A stretch of 64,000 nt of DNA from Nissolia schottii (lineage: Eukaryota; Streptophyta; Magnoliopsida; Fabales; Fabaceae), in contig QANU01006283.1 of assembly GCA_003254905.1 (NCBI GenBank), forward strand, positions 33,121-97,120, in the 5' to 3' direction. The position numbers and the translations under genes were made by a program. The notes beneath the pieces are model-generated. The model worked only from the letters and a program-made list of their open reading frames with translations, made no database searches and was not told the DNA's origin. Shown here piece after piece: positions 1-12,990 of this stretch (its first letter is position 1; each line of letters opens with the position of its first letter).

Positions 1-1960
1 GTATGTAATTTAAACAAAACAAATTATCTTAAAATCACTTTTCAACTGAAGTACATAAATTAATTATCAAATAATCGATTATATAAAAAAATTATTAAAA
101 TAAGTTAAATTTCACAACTTTCTCACACACATCCTTATTATATGAAAAAATTTTATTATTGATTAGACCTTTTATTTTATTTTTTTTGGAGTTTCACAAT
201 ATTTTTACTAAATATTATTAGGTTTAAACATGCTTTCGATCTCCGAAAAATTTATGAGATTTAGTTTACGTATATAAAAAAAATAATTTTTTAGTTTTGG
301 TTTAAACATATCTTAAATGATTTTAGTCTTTGCTGTTAGTGAGACTATGGTTTTTAGTCTCTTCCGTTTATAGAACTTTGTAAACTATTAACATGTGTAA
401 TAGAGTGATATATATTAATTACTAATTTGATCACTATACACGTCATTCATCACTATGCTAGCTTGCCAGATCTTTGCACACCAACACATAATATGCAAAC
501 ACTTCGTTGAGGATACGCTTGTTTCTCTTAATAACAGCATGATGCACAGAAATATTAATTTAGAGTTTTGAACCGTGCATGTGCTTTATCAACAATTCAA
601 GACACATGCACGTGATCATATAATGGGCAACCTAGCATGCTAGCCACCGTACCAATCCGAACCCGAATGGTACAAATTCTTTGTGATCGATATGCATGCT
701 CATACAACCTGTCAACTCATATTATTTTGCTTGCTACATGACAAAAATTTGTAATTCAGCTAATCAAATCACTTTCAAGAATTTAGGAGAGTAATTATTT
801 ACGCATAAGATAAAATAAAAAATAAAAATAAAAACAATTTATCTCTCTTCTTCCTCACTCTCCCCCTCATTTTCTCTCAAGTTTACAATATGCAACTCTC
901 ATTTCTATATTTTTTCTTCTATTTGTAAACTTTAAACATAGAATTTTTGGTTCTTTTTTCCATCTCACATCTCCAATTCCTTGTTCTTTTCTATTTTCTT
1001 ATTTTTATTCGTTTTTGCCTTTTTTTCTTAATTTCGTTTTCATTTTCTTCTTCACAAGATGTTGTGGATCTCAAAGTTTTCATTTTCGTTTCTGTATTAT
1101 TATTTGTTTTTAGTTGTTCAAAAGTTTGTGTATTGTTTTCTTTGTTTTTCATTTTTATTTCGTCTTATTCTTTGTTTTTGTTTGTTCAAAAGTTTGTATA
1201 TGTGAAGCGTTATAGTTTTCTTCTTTGTTTTTATTTTCATCTTATTCTTTGTTTCTACTTATTCAAAAATTTGTGTATGTAAGTATAAAAGGTTGAATAT
1301 TCTTGTTCAAAAATATGTGTATGTAAAATAAAAATTGTGTATATGTTTATTCAAAAGTTTGTGTATTTATTTTGAAGTGTTTATGTATGATAGAGAGTGT
1401 GTCCACGCATTTCAAGTGTGAGTAGAGAGTAAGAGAAAAAGTGTGACAATTACTTGGCGTCATTTAATGTGACACGACTCCAATTTTATTTTAGTCTTCG
1501 TATTTAAAAAAGTTTGTGTGTATTATAAAGTTTGTATATCAATTTTAAAATGTTTATGTCCACTTTTATATCTGTATATAACGTATGTAACTATACATTA
1601 ATTGTACACTAGACTTTTTCAATTGTAGACCCAACATTACCTTAAAAATCAAGTAAAAATCAAGGGTGATGGTTCCAAAAGAACAAGAAAAAAAGGCATG
1701 CGTAGACATTGGGTGTTTCATGTCATACAACTTTTCGATCAGATAAAAAGAAGAATAAGGGATCGCAATAGCTTTTTTTTATTTAGTTTAATGGTTATAA
1801 ACATTATTTTGCGTTATTTGTTCTTATATTGTTTCTTCATGTTGTGAATGTGAATGATATTTTCTTTTGGTTTAGAACACCATTTCTGAATTTTATATTA
1901 TATTAATTCGGCTCAACTCAGGTTAATTTATTATAATTATTCCCTATTGGGCACTAAAAT
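1..1960. other. AT-rich intergenic DNA, no gene seen
   Basis: No conserved reading frame, RNA gene or complete transposon was recognised. From about 840 to 1400 the plus strand is strongly pyrimidine-rich. It gives a low-complexity Phe/Leu/Ser frame that does not look like a protein. Confidence 0.6.
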
Positions 1961-2228
1961 GGCATTAGTCTCAAATAATTGTCCATTTTTTTATTTTACA
2001 CAAGTATTAAGAAAATATTGAAAAATCTCAAAGTTAGTAAAATTTAATAGAATTTTATAAAATTACTTCTATTAATTTTTTCATATATTACTCTATCCCT
2101 CTTTCACTACTCTTATTAAATAGGAGTATATTAAGAAAAAAGATAATTAATATAGTATAAAATTAGGAAGTGAAAAAATATTTTAAAAAATCAAAATAAA
2201 AAGGTGGAAAATTATTTGAGAATGAGGA
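1961..2228. mobile_element. Short inverted-repeat element (MITE)
   Basis: The left end (cattagtctcaaataatt...) matches the reverse complement of the right end (...attatttgagaatgagg), and the match continues about 35 bp inward with few changes. The ~268-bp, very AT-rich interior has no coding capacity. This is the form of a Stowaway-like or other class II MITE. The superfamily is not certain and no clean target duplication was found. Confidence 0.5.
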
Positions 2229-4652
2229 AGTTTTTGATTTATTTATTTATTTATTTGACATTTTTATCAATAATCATACAAGTGTTACATTAATTTTTCA
2301 TTCTATTTTTTTTAAAATATTTAATTTTCATAGAAAATGATGATAAAAAGATTTTGTTATTTTTAGTATTTTTTTACAAAAATATGAAAATAGAAAACAA
2401 TTTTTTTTAAAAAAAGAATGAATGTTTATAATTAATAATTAAAACATAATGAAAAAGTATAATTATATCTTTGGTCCCTTCAAATATCATGTTTTTCCTG
2501 TTTGGTCAATCTTTTTTTTAAGTATTTTCTGTTTAACCTCTCAAAAATTATTTTCATTTTTGTTTGGCCCCTCTAATTTATTATAGTTTCTGTCATTTAG
2601 TGTCAACGTGACATCTTACATGAATGTTGGAAAAGTGATATTTTGGAAAATAAAAGAAAAAAATATCTTGATGTTTTATTATAAAAAATATGTTTATATT
2701 TTATATACATAGAACGAAAAAAATTATAATTCCAAACTTCAATAGATTAATTACATGTAATTATTATATAAAATAGCTTGTAAATAGTTAGCTTTATAAA
2801 ATACATATTTAACACGTAATATTTTAAAAAATTAGATTATATTTTGTGAAATTATTATATAGACAAAATTAAAATAAAATATGCGAGATTTGGGAAAAAT
2901 ATATTAATGTTTTAAAAAATTTTGCTTACATACAGAACTCGAAAATTAAACTCAAATAAGAGTGATTGATAAATGGGTAGGAGGAGGGTTGAACAGGAGC
3001 TAGGCGAACAAAGCCCCTCAATAATAATGAGTGACTACCTGTTTTGTTATAAACGTGAATAAAATTTCTCATTGACGAGTATAATATATTTGGAAATACA
3101 CATCTAACCTGTTAGGTAATTAAGATTTTTACGGATAAGAATTAAATTCTTAACCAGTGATTTAAGAGATATTGTGAACTACAAATACGCCAGCCTTATG
3201 GTCGAAAATATGTTTCTTTAATTCATTACTTATTTAATTTGCCTTCAATTTATCTTGTAAAAAAGGTATTGTTAAAGACACTTTTCAAAATGGAATCTTT
3301 TATGCCTTTTAATATTTTTTATTGCATTTAATACTGTTGATTTTGTTTTTCTAATAAAATTATATCACTTTAAATCATAAGTGTTTGTTTGTTAAAGCCA
3401 TAAAAAATAGTCCTGCTATTTGCACACTCAAAAAAATTGACAGGTATATATACTCACACAAAAAATAAATATTACAAAGTAGAGAAGTAAACATTATAAA
3501 ATAAAAAAATAAAAACATTATCAAATACATAAAAGGACAAAATTAAACACATGCGTGTTTGTACACACACAAACATAAAAATAATCATTATCAAACACAT
3601 ATATAAGCAAATATTAAATACATGTGTGTTCGTATATATATAAATGCTTGATGACCATGTTTGTTTCTCTATTTTATAATATTTATTTTTCTATTTTATA
3701 ATATTTTTTTTTATATCAATGCACACATGTATCAATTTTTTGAGTGAATAAATAGTAGTATTATTGTTAAAAAAAAATGTCTGCTACCATTATTTTTGGT
3801 GGATAATTACTGTCGGTGGCACCACAGTGTGGAGCGCACCTCCACAGGAGTCCACACCATCACAGTGGTCACGTTATGGCCCTAACGGTCATCTCATCAT
3901 GCACTTCCGCCACCGTTGCTTTCAATGTCATCATCACTCACATTGGCACGACATCTAATATATTCTTGTATCTAGCTATACCATTAAATAAAAAAATTAC
4001 TAAAAATAACTATAATTTTGATGTCCTAATTTTTTTTAATCATCTTTACTCTATTCTAAGGATTTTTTTTTTCTCCCGAAAAAATAACTACTCATTTTTT
4101 TTTTCTTATTTCAATCACCACCTCTCTTTTCTTTATCATGTCTTTTACTCTTCTTATTTGTTTATCTCTCCTTTATTTTATTTTTTTTTTAATTTTTTTT
4201 TACACTTTCATATCTCATCATATCTTCTATACCCAAACAACTAATAAATTGTCCAAATTGGGAGGCATTAAGTGTTTATAATAAAATATAAATTAAAAAA
4301 ACTTCATACTTAGATATGTTTATAATAAAATAAAATTATGGATGTATTTGAATAATCAGAATCATTTAAAAAAAACTGTTTTCAAATTATCAATTGAAGT
4401 TACAGAAAAATTAATTTTTCAGTTTTCTTTTTCATTCTATAAGGGGAAAAACAGTTTTTTTAATAATAATAATAAAGTCGGCCGGACTAAAACTAAAGAT
4501 GTACTTACAAAAACTCAAACGTTCAACCAAGTTAATTTCGTGAGATATTAAGATTATGGTTAGATATCTTACCTAACATAATAATAAGACTATTTGTAGG
4601 AAGGAACAATGTGTAATTTCTTTCCTATTAAATTTAGATAAGATTTATTCAT

Positions 4653-4690
<38 letters not shown>

Positions 4691-5261
4691 TTTAACTTAC
4701 TTGAAAATTAAGCCAAGCACAACCATGATGTCTCATAAGACCTATGTTGCTTGTTTGGGTCACTCTTTGCATCCGGATGTTTCTACTCTTTGTTGATCCC
4801 TTGGAGGATGCCATTGGGATGACTTGGCATCGAGGGGATTAGTTATGTGTCTTGTTGTTTGGGTGCTATTTTGACATTCCGTTGTCAAAAATGTAAAATA
4901 AAAATAACTTGGTTCAACATACAACCATGTTCTCATAAAAAAAAAACATTAACTATGTTCTAAGTAGAGTTAATTATGTGATATTAAATTTGTATTTATG
5001 AAAACAATTTCTCCACCATACACCATTGTCAAGAATCAAGATACTCAAGACGACCCATGACAGTTAGGCATGGTACTGCATTCGAACTCAAAGAAAATAA
5101 ATAAAGAAATTTCCATGGCCATCACTTTAAATATATTGTTGTTAATGTTATAATTTACGTAATATGCATTAACTTCATTTATACCAAATGAAAAACTTAC
5201 GTGCAAAATATTATTATACGAACCATATATATCCCAAAAATTTAAGTTGTAGAGTAGCGAC
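2229..5261. other. AT-rich intergenic DNA with decayed repeats
   Basis: No gene was recognised. About 2465-2640 contains 'ttggtccctt'-type phrases like the ends of the Mutator-like elements elsewhere in the window, so it is probably a decayed fragment. A more GC-rich island at 3790-3955 interrupts the AT-rich DNA but gives no recognisable protein. About 4720-4900 is also less AT-rich, of unknown origin. Confidence 0.5.
4659..4687. repeat. (AT)n microsatellite
   Basis: An uninterrupted AT dinucleotide run of about 29 bp. Confidence 0.95.
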
Positions 5262-5264
5262 AAT

Positions 5265-6744
5265 CACTACCAAAAAAAGGCGAAATATAGACGGATTTTA
5301 CAAACGGATAATTTTTGTCTACATTATAGATAGATATTTTTTATTTACAGATAGATTTTTTTGTCTATAATTAGAAATTAAGTTTGGCATTTCCATTTAC
5401 ATTTATAGACATATTTAAAGACAAGTATCCGTCTAAATAATTTATACATAAACATAAACAATATTTTTAATTTATCTGTAACTATTTATTTTTAATTAGT
5501 TATATACGAAAAAATCTGTCTATAATTATTTGATTTTTTTAATTAGTTATAGACGAAAATTTTTGTCTGTAAACATATTTGATTTTTAAAATATTTTTTT
5601 ATTATTTACAAAAGGAAATATCTATTTGTAACTATTTTTTTAATTTATTTTTTATTAGTTACAAACAGAAAAATATGTCTATAAAGATTTAATTTGAATT
5701 TTTTTTTATTATTTACAGACAAAAATATCCGTCTATAACTATTTTTTAAAAATTTATTTTTTATTAGCAGTTTTTGATACCTTAATTCTTTCGTTTTGTA
5801 AAAAAAATTGGCAAGTCCTATTTCTCTTTTGACTTTCCCAAGTGCGCTTCACCGAATACGATCGCCTCTCCACTACGCCACTATTGGCGGCACTGATGCC
5901 CTCCACCAACGATGCTCACAGTCACAAGCTACCTACGACGTTGTCACGTACGATCACTAGAGGCAACAAAAGGAACGACCCCAACCCAACACAACAGTAG
6001 CCGCGCCTCTTTGAACGCTGCGGTTTTACGGCTGCAAGAAGCTCTTCTCTGATCTGATGACCGGCGAGAATATGCAAGCATTTGCATTCTTCGGTGACCA
6101 GTTTTCCTTTCATTTGCATTATGATGATGATTTTTTTAAATTAATGTTATATGTTTTCAACTGTTTTATATGATACATTTGTTATATTAACTTGCGTTAG
6201 GTTGAATCTTAAAATACTATTGATATTTTGTTTTGTGTTTAAACACTAATTTTAGTTTGTATTGAATTTATGTAATTTTAATATTAATTTGAATGTGCAT
6301 AAACTCTAATTTTTGTTATTACTATTTTTGCAAGTTTAACATTTTAAGAGTCTAAAAATTTAGTTAATATTTTTGTAAATAAAAATTTAATTAAAATAAA
6401 TAAAAATAACTAACTAAAATACAAAAGAATAATTTAAAATAGTACATACATATTTATTAATAAAATTTGTTTGTAAATACGTCTATATTTTGATGGTGGT
6501 TGATGAAATTTCAATAATAATATAGACAGATTTAATTAATATTATCTGCCTGTAAGTACAGATGGATTTAATTAACATTATTCGTCTATAATATTAATTA
6601 AATCTGTCTGAAAAAATCACGTTGAATTCTTCTGACATGCCAATAATAGACGGAAGTAATATATCGGTAATTATAATTAATTTGTTTGTAAAAATTAAAT
6701 ATTCATCTGTAAATCTATCTGTATTTAGCATTTTTCTTGCAGTG
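5265..6744. mobile_element. Non-autonomous CACTA (En/Spm-like) transposon
   Basis: The left end reads CACTACCAAAAAAAGGC and the right end is the inverse of CACTGCAAGAAAAATGC, the CACTA signature. It is flanked by a 3-bp direct repeat, aat (5262-5264 and 6745-6747), the size this superfamily makes. Short motifs of the type agacgga, gtctataa and tagacaga recur in both orientations for several hundred bp inside each end, as expected of subterminal transposase-binding repeats. At 1480 bp with no transposase frame, it would depend on an element elsewhere. A GC-richer core at about 5820-6110 differs in composition from the flanks and may be foreign DNA; it was not identified. Confidence 0.88.
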
Positions 6745-6747
6745 AAT

Positions 6748-8800
6748 TAAATGATTTTATATCTTAACTACACATTCACACAAAAAGTAATTTTTAGTTT
6801 AAGGCGTGAACAATTTTTGAAAGTGGGGTCGACAAAAATCAAACTCCGAAAATGTAAAAGTAAAGAGAATTGAATTAATCTGTATCTTAATAAACATCTT
6901 TCCCTTTCAGTCCACTGGTTCAATTTCATTCTTATCGCCCCAAAAAAAAAAAAAAAACATTGAATATGAAAGGGCGTGGAGTGAAATATCTTTTATGAAA
7001 ATTAAAGGGTCTTTTTCATTTACAGATATATGGTGCGACTTTGAAAACAATACGGACAAATAAAAATTAAATACCTCAGACATTTGGTTAAGACAGAGCT
7101 TGTACAGGATGTCCCAACTTGCCACTTCGTAGGGTTCATCTGAATAGTGAATACAGCATTGCATGAGCTAGCTAGTGCCCAAGCTATATAGGTGTAGAAA
7201 ATGAAAAGATGATTCTTTTTTCCTTTCACGTTTTTTTTTTCAGACATGTCGACTTGACATGTATAATTTCTCTGATTTTTATCCCACATGTATAAATCAT
7301 TTTGATTTTGGCCCCTTTCATTTTATTTTTTTTGGTTCTTGACGATCTAAATTTGCGTCCTTATAAATATTTTTAAATGTGTTTACGAATACTATAAATT
7401 TAATTTTTTTTTGTCCTCATTAATATTCTCAGAATCTTATTTTGGTTCTTAAAATATCACTAATTAACTATATAAATAAATTTAGTTAGTTACGTATTGT
7501 TGATATTAAAACTATAATGTATTGTAAAATCACGTTATTTTTTTTGTTTTTATTATTAGTTTATTTTTCTATTTTGATAATATATGAATTTTATTATGAA
7601 CTAAAGATTGATTGAATGAATTATACAATCACGTTTTTCTTATTAAAAAAAAAATATGGTGTATTAGATTCTTTTTAAGATGAAAAAGCACTCAAACCAA
7701 TCCAAAAACAGGGAGGCAAACCAAGGCACAAGAAGACATTAGTTAAAGAACAGAACAAGAAGAATGGAAGTATCAACAACACCCTCGATCAAAACAAACA
7801 GCACAGAAGCTAAGCTACTATCCCCTTCGACAAAACCATCAAGGTAGGAAGTTTAGAGACCATGACTATTTATGAGTACTTCAATTATCTATAGAAAAAA
7901 AAAAACCCATAAACAGGTACCGCGCATGGATATGGGACAAAATTGAGGGCATTAATATTTATCAACAAGACGAGAGATGAGGACTATCTCCCTCCCTCAC
8001 CCTGCCTCATTGATATCCATAGTGGTAGAGGTTTAAAGACACTTTATATTTTGTATGATATCATAGTTTTAAACTTGAGTATAAACGATATTTCATAACA
8101 AAAATATTAACATATGAAAGGAAAAAAAAATAAACATAAATTCTTAAATTGAGTTCATAAGTTTCGATAAGATTAATTTAAAATAGTTGCATCTATCGCT
8201 CGTTGTATGTTATAATTATCTGAAAAAAGAGTATGTGTCTATTCTCATCCATCTTAAATTGCAAAACAGAAAGTGAAAGGAACATATTAATTGTCTGCCA
8301 CAGTTAGACTGTGTCGCATAATGAGAGTCGTCACACAATTTGAATTTACTAGTCAAAAATGGCAACGGCCTTATATTATAGACAGAGACAATCCACATCT
8401 ATATCCAGTAATGGTTAATTTGTATTTTTTTTCATTTTTACATTAATTATTTGAACTACTTTAGCTCATCATCCATTACTAGTTTATCATACACAGGCAA
8501 ATATTATATAATTATTAAATTAGTATAATTTTGATATATATGTTATAAGTCTAAAAAAAATTACATAATTATTGATTATTTCAGGTTTACTTTTTGAATA
8601 AAATTTATTTCTTTTTCGTAAAAAAATAAAATCTTCCTAATAAATCCTCATTCATTCTAAGTTAAGCAACTTATATCTGATTACATTTTAAAATTTTAAT
8701 TCTTTGATCGTATTTGTTTTTTTTTACGTCATTTTGGTATGCATGAGAGGATTTGAAGGAAGATTTTTAAGAATATATTAATTATCCCAAATACTAAATT
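6748..8800. other. AT-rich intergenic DNA, no gene seen
   Basis: No coherent reading frame or RNA was recognised. About 7680-7860 is a less AT-rich, purine-rich patch with no recognisable product. Confidence 0.55.
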
Positions 8801-9105
8801 TTATTTCCTCAGTCCAGTTTTAATTGTCATGTTTTATAAAGATACACAAGTTAAGAAAATAATTAATTTGCACTAACTTATAAAGAATATTAAGTTTTTA
8901 GACTAAATTTCTCTTAAGTGGGATAGAATTCCAAGTCTTGAAAAATCGAAACCATGATTAATATAAGAAGTAAAGGGTTCATTACAAACAAGGATAAAAT
9001 TGAAAAAATATAATTAATACTTCTTTTATCTAACTAAATGACAAAGTTTGGACAAAATTTTGTTTTAATAGTGATAACTAAAACTGGATGGAGGGAGGGA
9101 GTAAT
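8801..9105. mobile_element. Stowaway-like MITE
   Basis: The left end (ttcctcagtccagttttaat) and right end (ctaaaactggatggaggga) are imperfect inverses, resembling the 'ctccctccgtcc' ends of plant Stowaway-type (Tc1/mariner) MITEs. The ~300-bp interior is AT-rich and non-coding. The exact TA target duplication is blurred. Confidence 0.6.
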
Positions 9106-10204
9106 TACTAATTAAAGACTATATTAAATTAAGAGGGAAACGTAACGATTCATATCCATATCTAGTAAAACTTCACAAATTACATATTAGGGTAGTAAAT
9201 CACTGAGAAACACAACAGTAAAAGGAATATAAAGTTTCCGTACAAAAAGTATAAGTAGAATATATATGAACCGTATATATATATACACACACACAATACA
9301 CCCATTGACTAAGTATATGGAAGCCAGCTTTGGCACTAAGCAGTTAACAGTTGTGGGGTACTAGTGCCCTTTGCAAAAATCCTGAAAAAGTATATGCCCT
9401 ACAATTTTGTGATGATGCTCTCATTTTGGTCAGCAACTGCTTCATGCATGTAGTCCTCCTTCCCATTTCCAAATATGTGCTCCTTCAAGCAAGTGGCATA
9501 TCTAGTCATGTATAATATTTTTATTGTGATCATGATATATACTTATTAATTAACTAACATATCATATATAGTATGCACCCAAACCCAGATGAAGAAATCC
9601 ATACTTTTCTCATAGAAAGAAAGATACAAAAACACATGAGAATATAATATATTACCTTAACTAACTAAGATCTAATCAACAAATATTTGCCCAATCAAAA
9701 TTGCTTTATGCTTTTGGTAGTAACTGTTATTTTCTTAAACTAAGACCAATAGTAACCTATGATTAGGAAGAAAAAAAGGGAGAGATTGTTAAGATAGAAT
9801 GAACATCTCAATTGCAACACGATTACTTGGATATATACATTCTTTAAAGCAGCCACGAACAACAACAGATTCATCGTCTCCGAGATTCCAACAACCACAG
9901 CTAGCTAGCTAGATTGTGCATGGGCATCTAGCTGCAAAATCAAAGGTTATCAATGATATTTGAGAAGAAAAAAAATTCGCAATTTTCAGAGGAATAAATC
10001 TGAGTTCAATGACAGAGAAGGCAAGGTCATTCATTAGCTCTTAGGAGAATGAGGAAATGAGAAGAAAGTTGCACAAGTTATGTATGTGTATAAACATGTA
10101 TTTAAATCATTACCAAAATAAGAAAGCACATGTAATTAATTAATGATTAACATGATAGAGGGTAGAAACAGTTGGGAGTAACGGGAGAGAGTGAGTTAAT
10201 GGAG
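9106..10204 (-). other. Region downstream of miR157 hairpin; probable 3' part of the primary transcript
   Basis: No protein-coding frame was recognised. In the direction of the miRNA gene this lies 3' of the hairpin, so part of it should belong to the primary transcript. Splice sites and the poly(A) site cannot be fixed from the sequence alone. A short (gcta)n run occurs near 9900. Confidence 0.35.
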
Positions 10205-10335
10205 GCTGAGTTAGGTGATGACAGAAGACTAGAGAGCACAGAGGTGAGATGCAATATTATTGCCTTTCATGTTGTATGTAATTATGCATAATCATCATCT
10301 GTGCTCTCTATCTTCTGTCAACAACCTTATCAACT
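10205..10335 (-). ncRNA. MIR156: MIR156/157 precursor hairpin
   Basis: Read on the minus strand, positions 10321-10301 are exactly the 21-nt miR157-type member of the miR156 family (begins ttgacagaagata, ends gagagcac). Positions 10237-10217 form the opposite arm (gctctctagtcttctgtcatc with one bulged G against the mature strand). The two arms pair almost perfectly over about 22 bp around a ~60-nt loop, the usual precursor geometry with the mature miRNA on the 5' arm. The family is known to target SPL/SBP-box transcription factor mRNAs and to set juvenile-to-adult phase timing. A TATA box lies about 240 bp upstream. There is no reason to suspect decay, because mature and star arms are both intact. 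Confidence 0.95.
10301..10321 (-). ncRNA. Mature miR157-type 21-mer
   Basis: Exact match to the conserved miR157 variant of miR156, starting with U in the RNA as loaded miRNAs usually do. It sits on the 5' arm of the hairpin. Confidence 0.95.
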
Positions 10336-10350
10336 AGTGCCTCCTTCCTC

Positions 10351-10411
10351 CCTCTCTCTCTCTTTCCCATATACTGTTCTTTTAGCCCCCAAATTAAAGA
10401 GAGAGAGAAAG
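10351..10411 (-). other. CT/GA inverted pair forming a likely second stem in pri-miR157
   Basis: A (ct)n run at 10351-10367 and a (ga)n run at 10396-10411 are mutually complementary and about 28 bp apart. On the minus-strand transcript they would form a 15-16-bp stem just 5' of the miRNA hairpin. Whether this matters for processing is unknown. Confidence 0.5.
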
Positions 10412-10568
10412 AATAGGAAAGATAAGAAATTAGAATAGTCATATGTGGAAGAAGAAGAAGGGGCTGATATATAGGATGGGAAGAATTGTTTAGAATAGAG
10501 AGAGAACTTTATTAAGACTTTGGAAGTGTGGAGTTTGTGTGTTTGGGTTTCTCACGGGCCAAGAGCAC

Positions 10569-10578
10569 CTATTTATAG
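10569..10578 (-). promoter_or_regulatory. TATA box of the miR157 gene
   Basis: The minus strand reads CTATAAATAG, a canonical plant TATA box. A start site would be expected near 10540, about 210 nt upstream of the hairpin. Confidence 0.7.
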
Positions 10579-11060
10579 GGAGAAGCCAAAATGAATAAAA
10601 GGGTGGAGCTAGAACTAAAGCCCACTAAAACAAGAACGGGTAAAAGGGCGATAAAATAGCAATGTTTTGTTTGAAAAAAAGATTTTCTCAAGGGAATATC
10701 TAATTTTATTAGCGGAAAATGCGGCTGCTTTATACTTTTATATACTTTTAGGTCAATCAAGCGTGATCTATATATGGGTTTTTACTCATAATATTATATT
10801 AACTTGATTCGAATAAAATTAGTTGAATACAAAAAGGCACGTAATAATCCACAAGACTAGCTATACCTACCTGCTAGTACACCATTGCACAGTGACCCTT
10901 TCAATTCATGTACTCTTCATTTTTGTAACCGCTTTTTCACGAGAAAATATATCCCTTCAAAAAGGACAGGTAACTTCCTAACCCGTTTTCAATTCACACG
11001 TATACTCCATGTAAAACCATGCATGCCCATTGGCTTCTCAATATCTACTAAGATTTTGAT

Positions 11061-11062
<2 letters not shown>

Positions 11063-11099
<37 letters not shown>
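11063..11099. repeat. (CT)n microsatellite
   Basis: A perfect CT dinucleotide run of about 37 bp. Confidence 0.97.
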
Positions 11100-11102
<3 letters not shown>

Positions 11103-12948
11103 ACCCCTTGTATGTGTGATTTTACTTTTGATGGCACTAACAGCGTGACCTATTTAAAACATACACTGCAGTTGGTGTGTACTACAGGGTCCATCCTTTC
11201 ATTTATGCAGCGGTTATTTGGTAAATTTTGATATGCACCCATGTGCTATGTGATTTCTGTAAATCTTTGTGTGATATCATCATATAATATATTTTTCAAC
11301 TAAACTACGGTGTATGAATTCATTTATTGTGAAACATTATGTAAGTCTATACTTTATTTACTATTATACGATATATCAATTGAATTCATACTTTAACAAA
11401 ATATCATCAAATAATAAATGTAATATAAATTGACACAATATTTTACAATAAATTAATAACACGCGTAACATTTCCCTTTTTAATTTTTGCTACTACTAAC
11501 TTAGCAATCCAAATTGCTATGCAGGGTTTGTTGTGATTCACACCTGTCTCCTTTCACTTACTATGAGTGGGCGTTGTGTGGGGCCCACAATCCAAACACA
11601 CCGTCGTAGTAGGGACAAGACTGCATGGGTCAAGGCTCAAGTGAAGCCATCAAGTGGTTCAGAAAATTTGTTGGAATATATGTTATTATTACTAAATGGA
11701 AACAAAAATGTCGTTATCCCACATTGTTTTCTAGACTCTTAAATTGGAAAGGTAAGAGAGTGGTGTTAGCTTATGTGAATTGATTTACCCTATTTAGCTA
11801 GCTAGCTAGAGCCAATATATGACTCATAGAAGAAGCCTATCCACAACCACACAAACACAGTGCTGGATCGTGGATGATGCCTATGTATGTACGCATGGTT
11901 GGGAAGTCACCATCAAGTGGATTCATAAATTCAGGGTATACCCATATGTATATGTGGGAGTGGTTTTTCTTTAAAATCACTAGTAATTTCTACTAATTTG
12001 ATTTGAATTAGCTACATTAGTTCACTTTATGGTAAAGTTGTGTATTAACGTTAATTGATGAAATAGTATGCATGACAATTTCCTCCACTATTTGGGGATC
12101 ATGTGGGAATTGTTCTATTTGAGACCCATGTTCCAAGGTTTTTTTTTCTTTTCTTTTTTTCTCTTCATGCATGTAAGAAGTAAGAAGTAAGAAGGGATGG
12201 GACAAAGTTCAGTTGAAGGTAACAAAATAGTACTGGTGATAGTTTTATAGATTGAATTCTTGAGTAAAACTACTCATGATGTCGATGATAATTTTTTTCC
12301 CTATTGTTATCTTCAACCAAAAACACCTTTAACAAATGAGGGAGGAGGTTAAGGATCACACCTTTTGCTTATGGTTCCAATAATTAAAATTTATATCTTA
12401 AAACATTTTTAATATGTGTGTAAAAAGAAGTTTATAATGAATATCTTACATTATTTTATTATACGAAGTTTTAGGTTTATGATTTAGAAAAATCATGACA
12501 ATAGTATTGACAACCAATTGAAGAACTAACTTTTATTTTAATACATTGAAAAATTAATTTACAATTTTAAGAATCAAAATGATAATTTTTGAATTTTAGA
12601 GACTAAGTTTTGAGGATGAAAATGAACGTTTACTCGTCCTTTCATTTACTATAATAATTTGTGCATCCGTGCAGGATGCCGCAAGGATGCACGGCCATGT
12701 CCCATCTGTAGAAATCCATTTCTCCATTAATAGCTCTTATTTCTTTCAACCTCATCAGTCATTTTCTCACAAATGCAAAGCACATTATTCAAATTTGTTG
12801 GCAACTCTTGACACTATCAAAGTTTTCATTGTAATGCGCGCATGCTGCAAAGTTTATGGTGCACATATGGTGCAATGGCCAATATACATGCATACACACT
12901 ATAGATTTTAGCAACTTGTAAACCTATAAATCATAATTTGGATATAAT

Positions 12949-12990
12949 CTTCTTCTTCTTCTTCTTCTTCTTCTTCTTCTTCTTCTTCTT
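12949..12990. repeat. (CTT)n microsatellite
   Basis: A perfect CTT run of 42 bp. Confidence 0.97.

Noticed and set aside
947..1282. Open frame of 111 codons on the plus strand
   Set aside because: Almost only Phe, Leu, Ser, Ile and Val from T-rich DNA, with no domain. It is a low-complexity artefact.
4720..4900. Less AT-rich patch that looked like a retroelement coding fragment
   Set aside because: No motif of reverse transcriptase or RNase H could be identified and stops are frequent.
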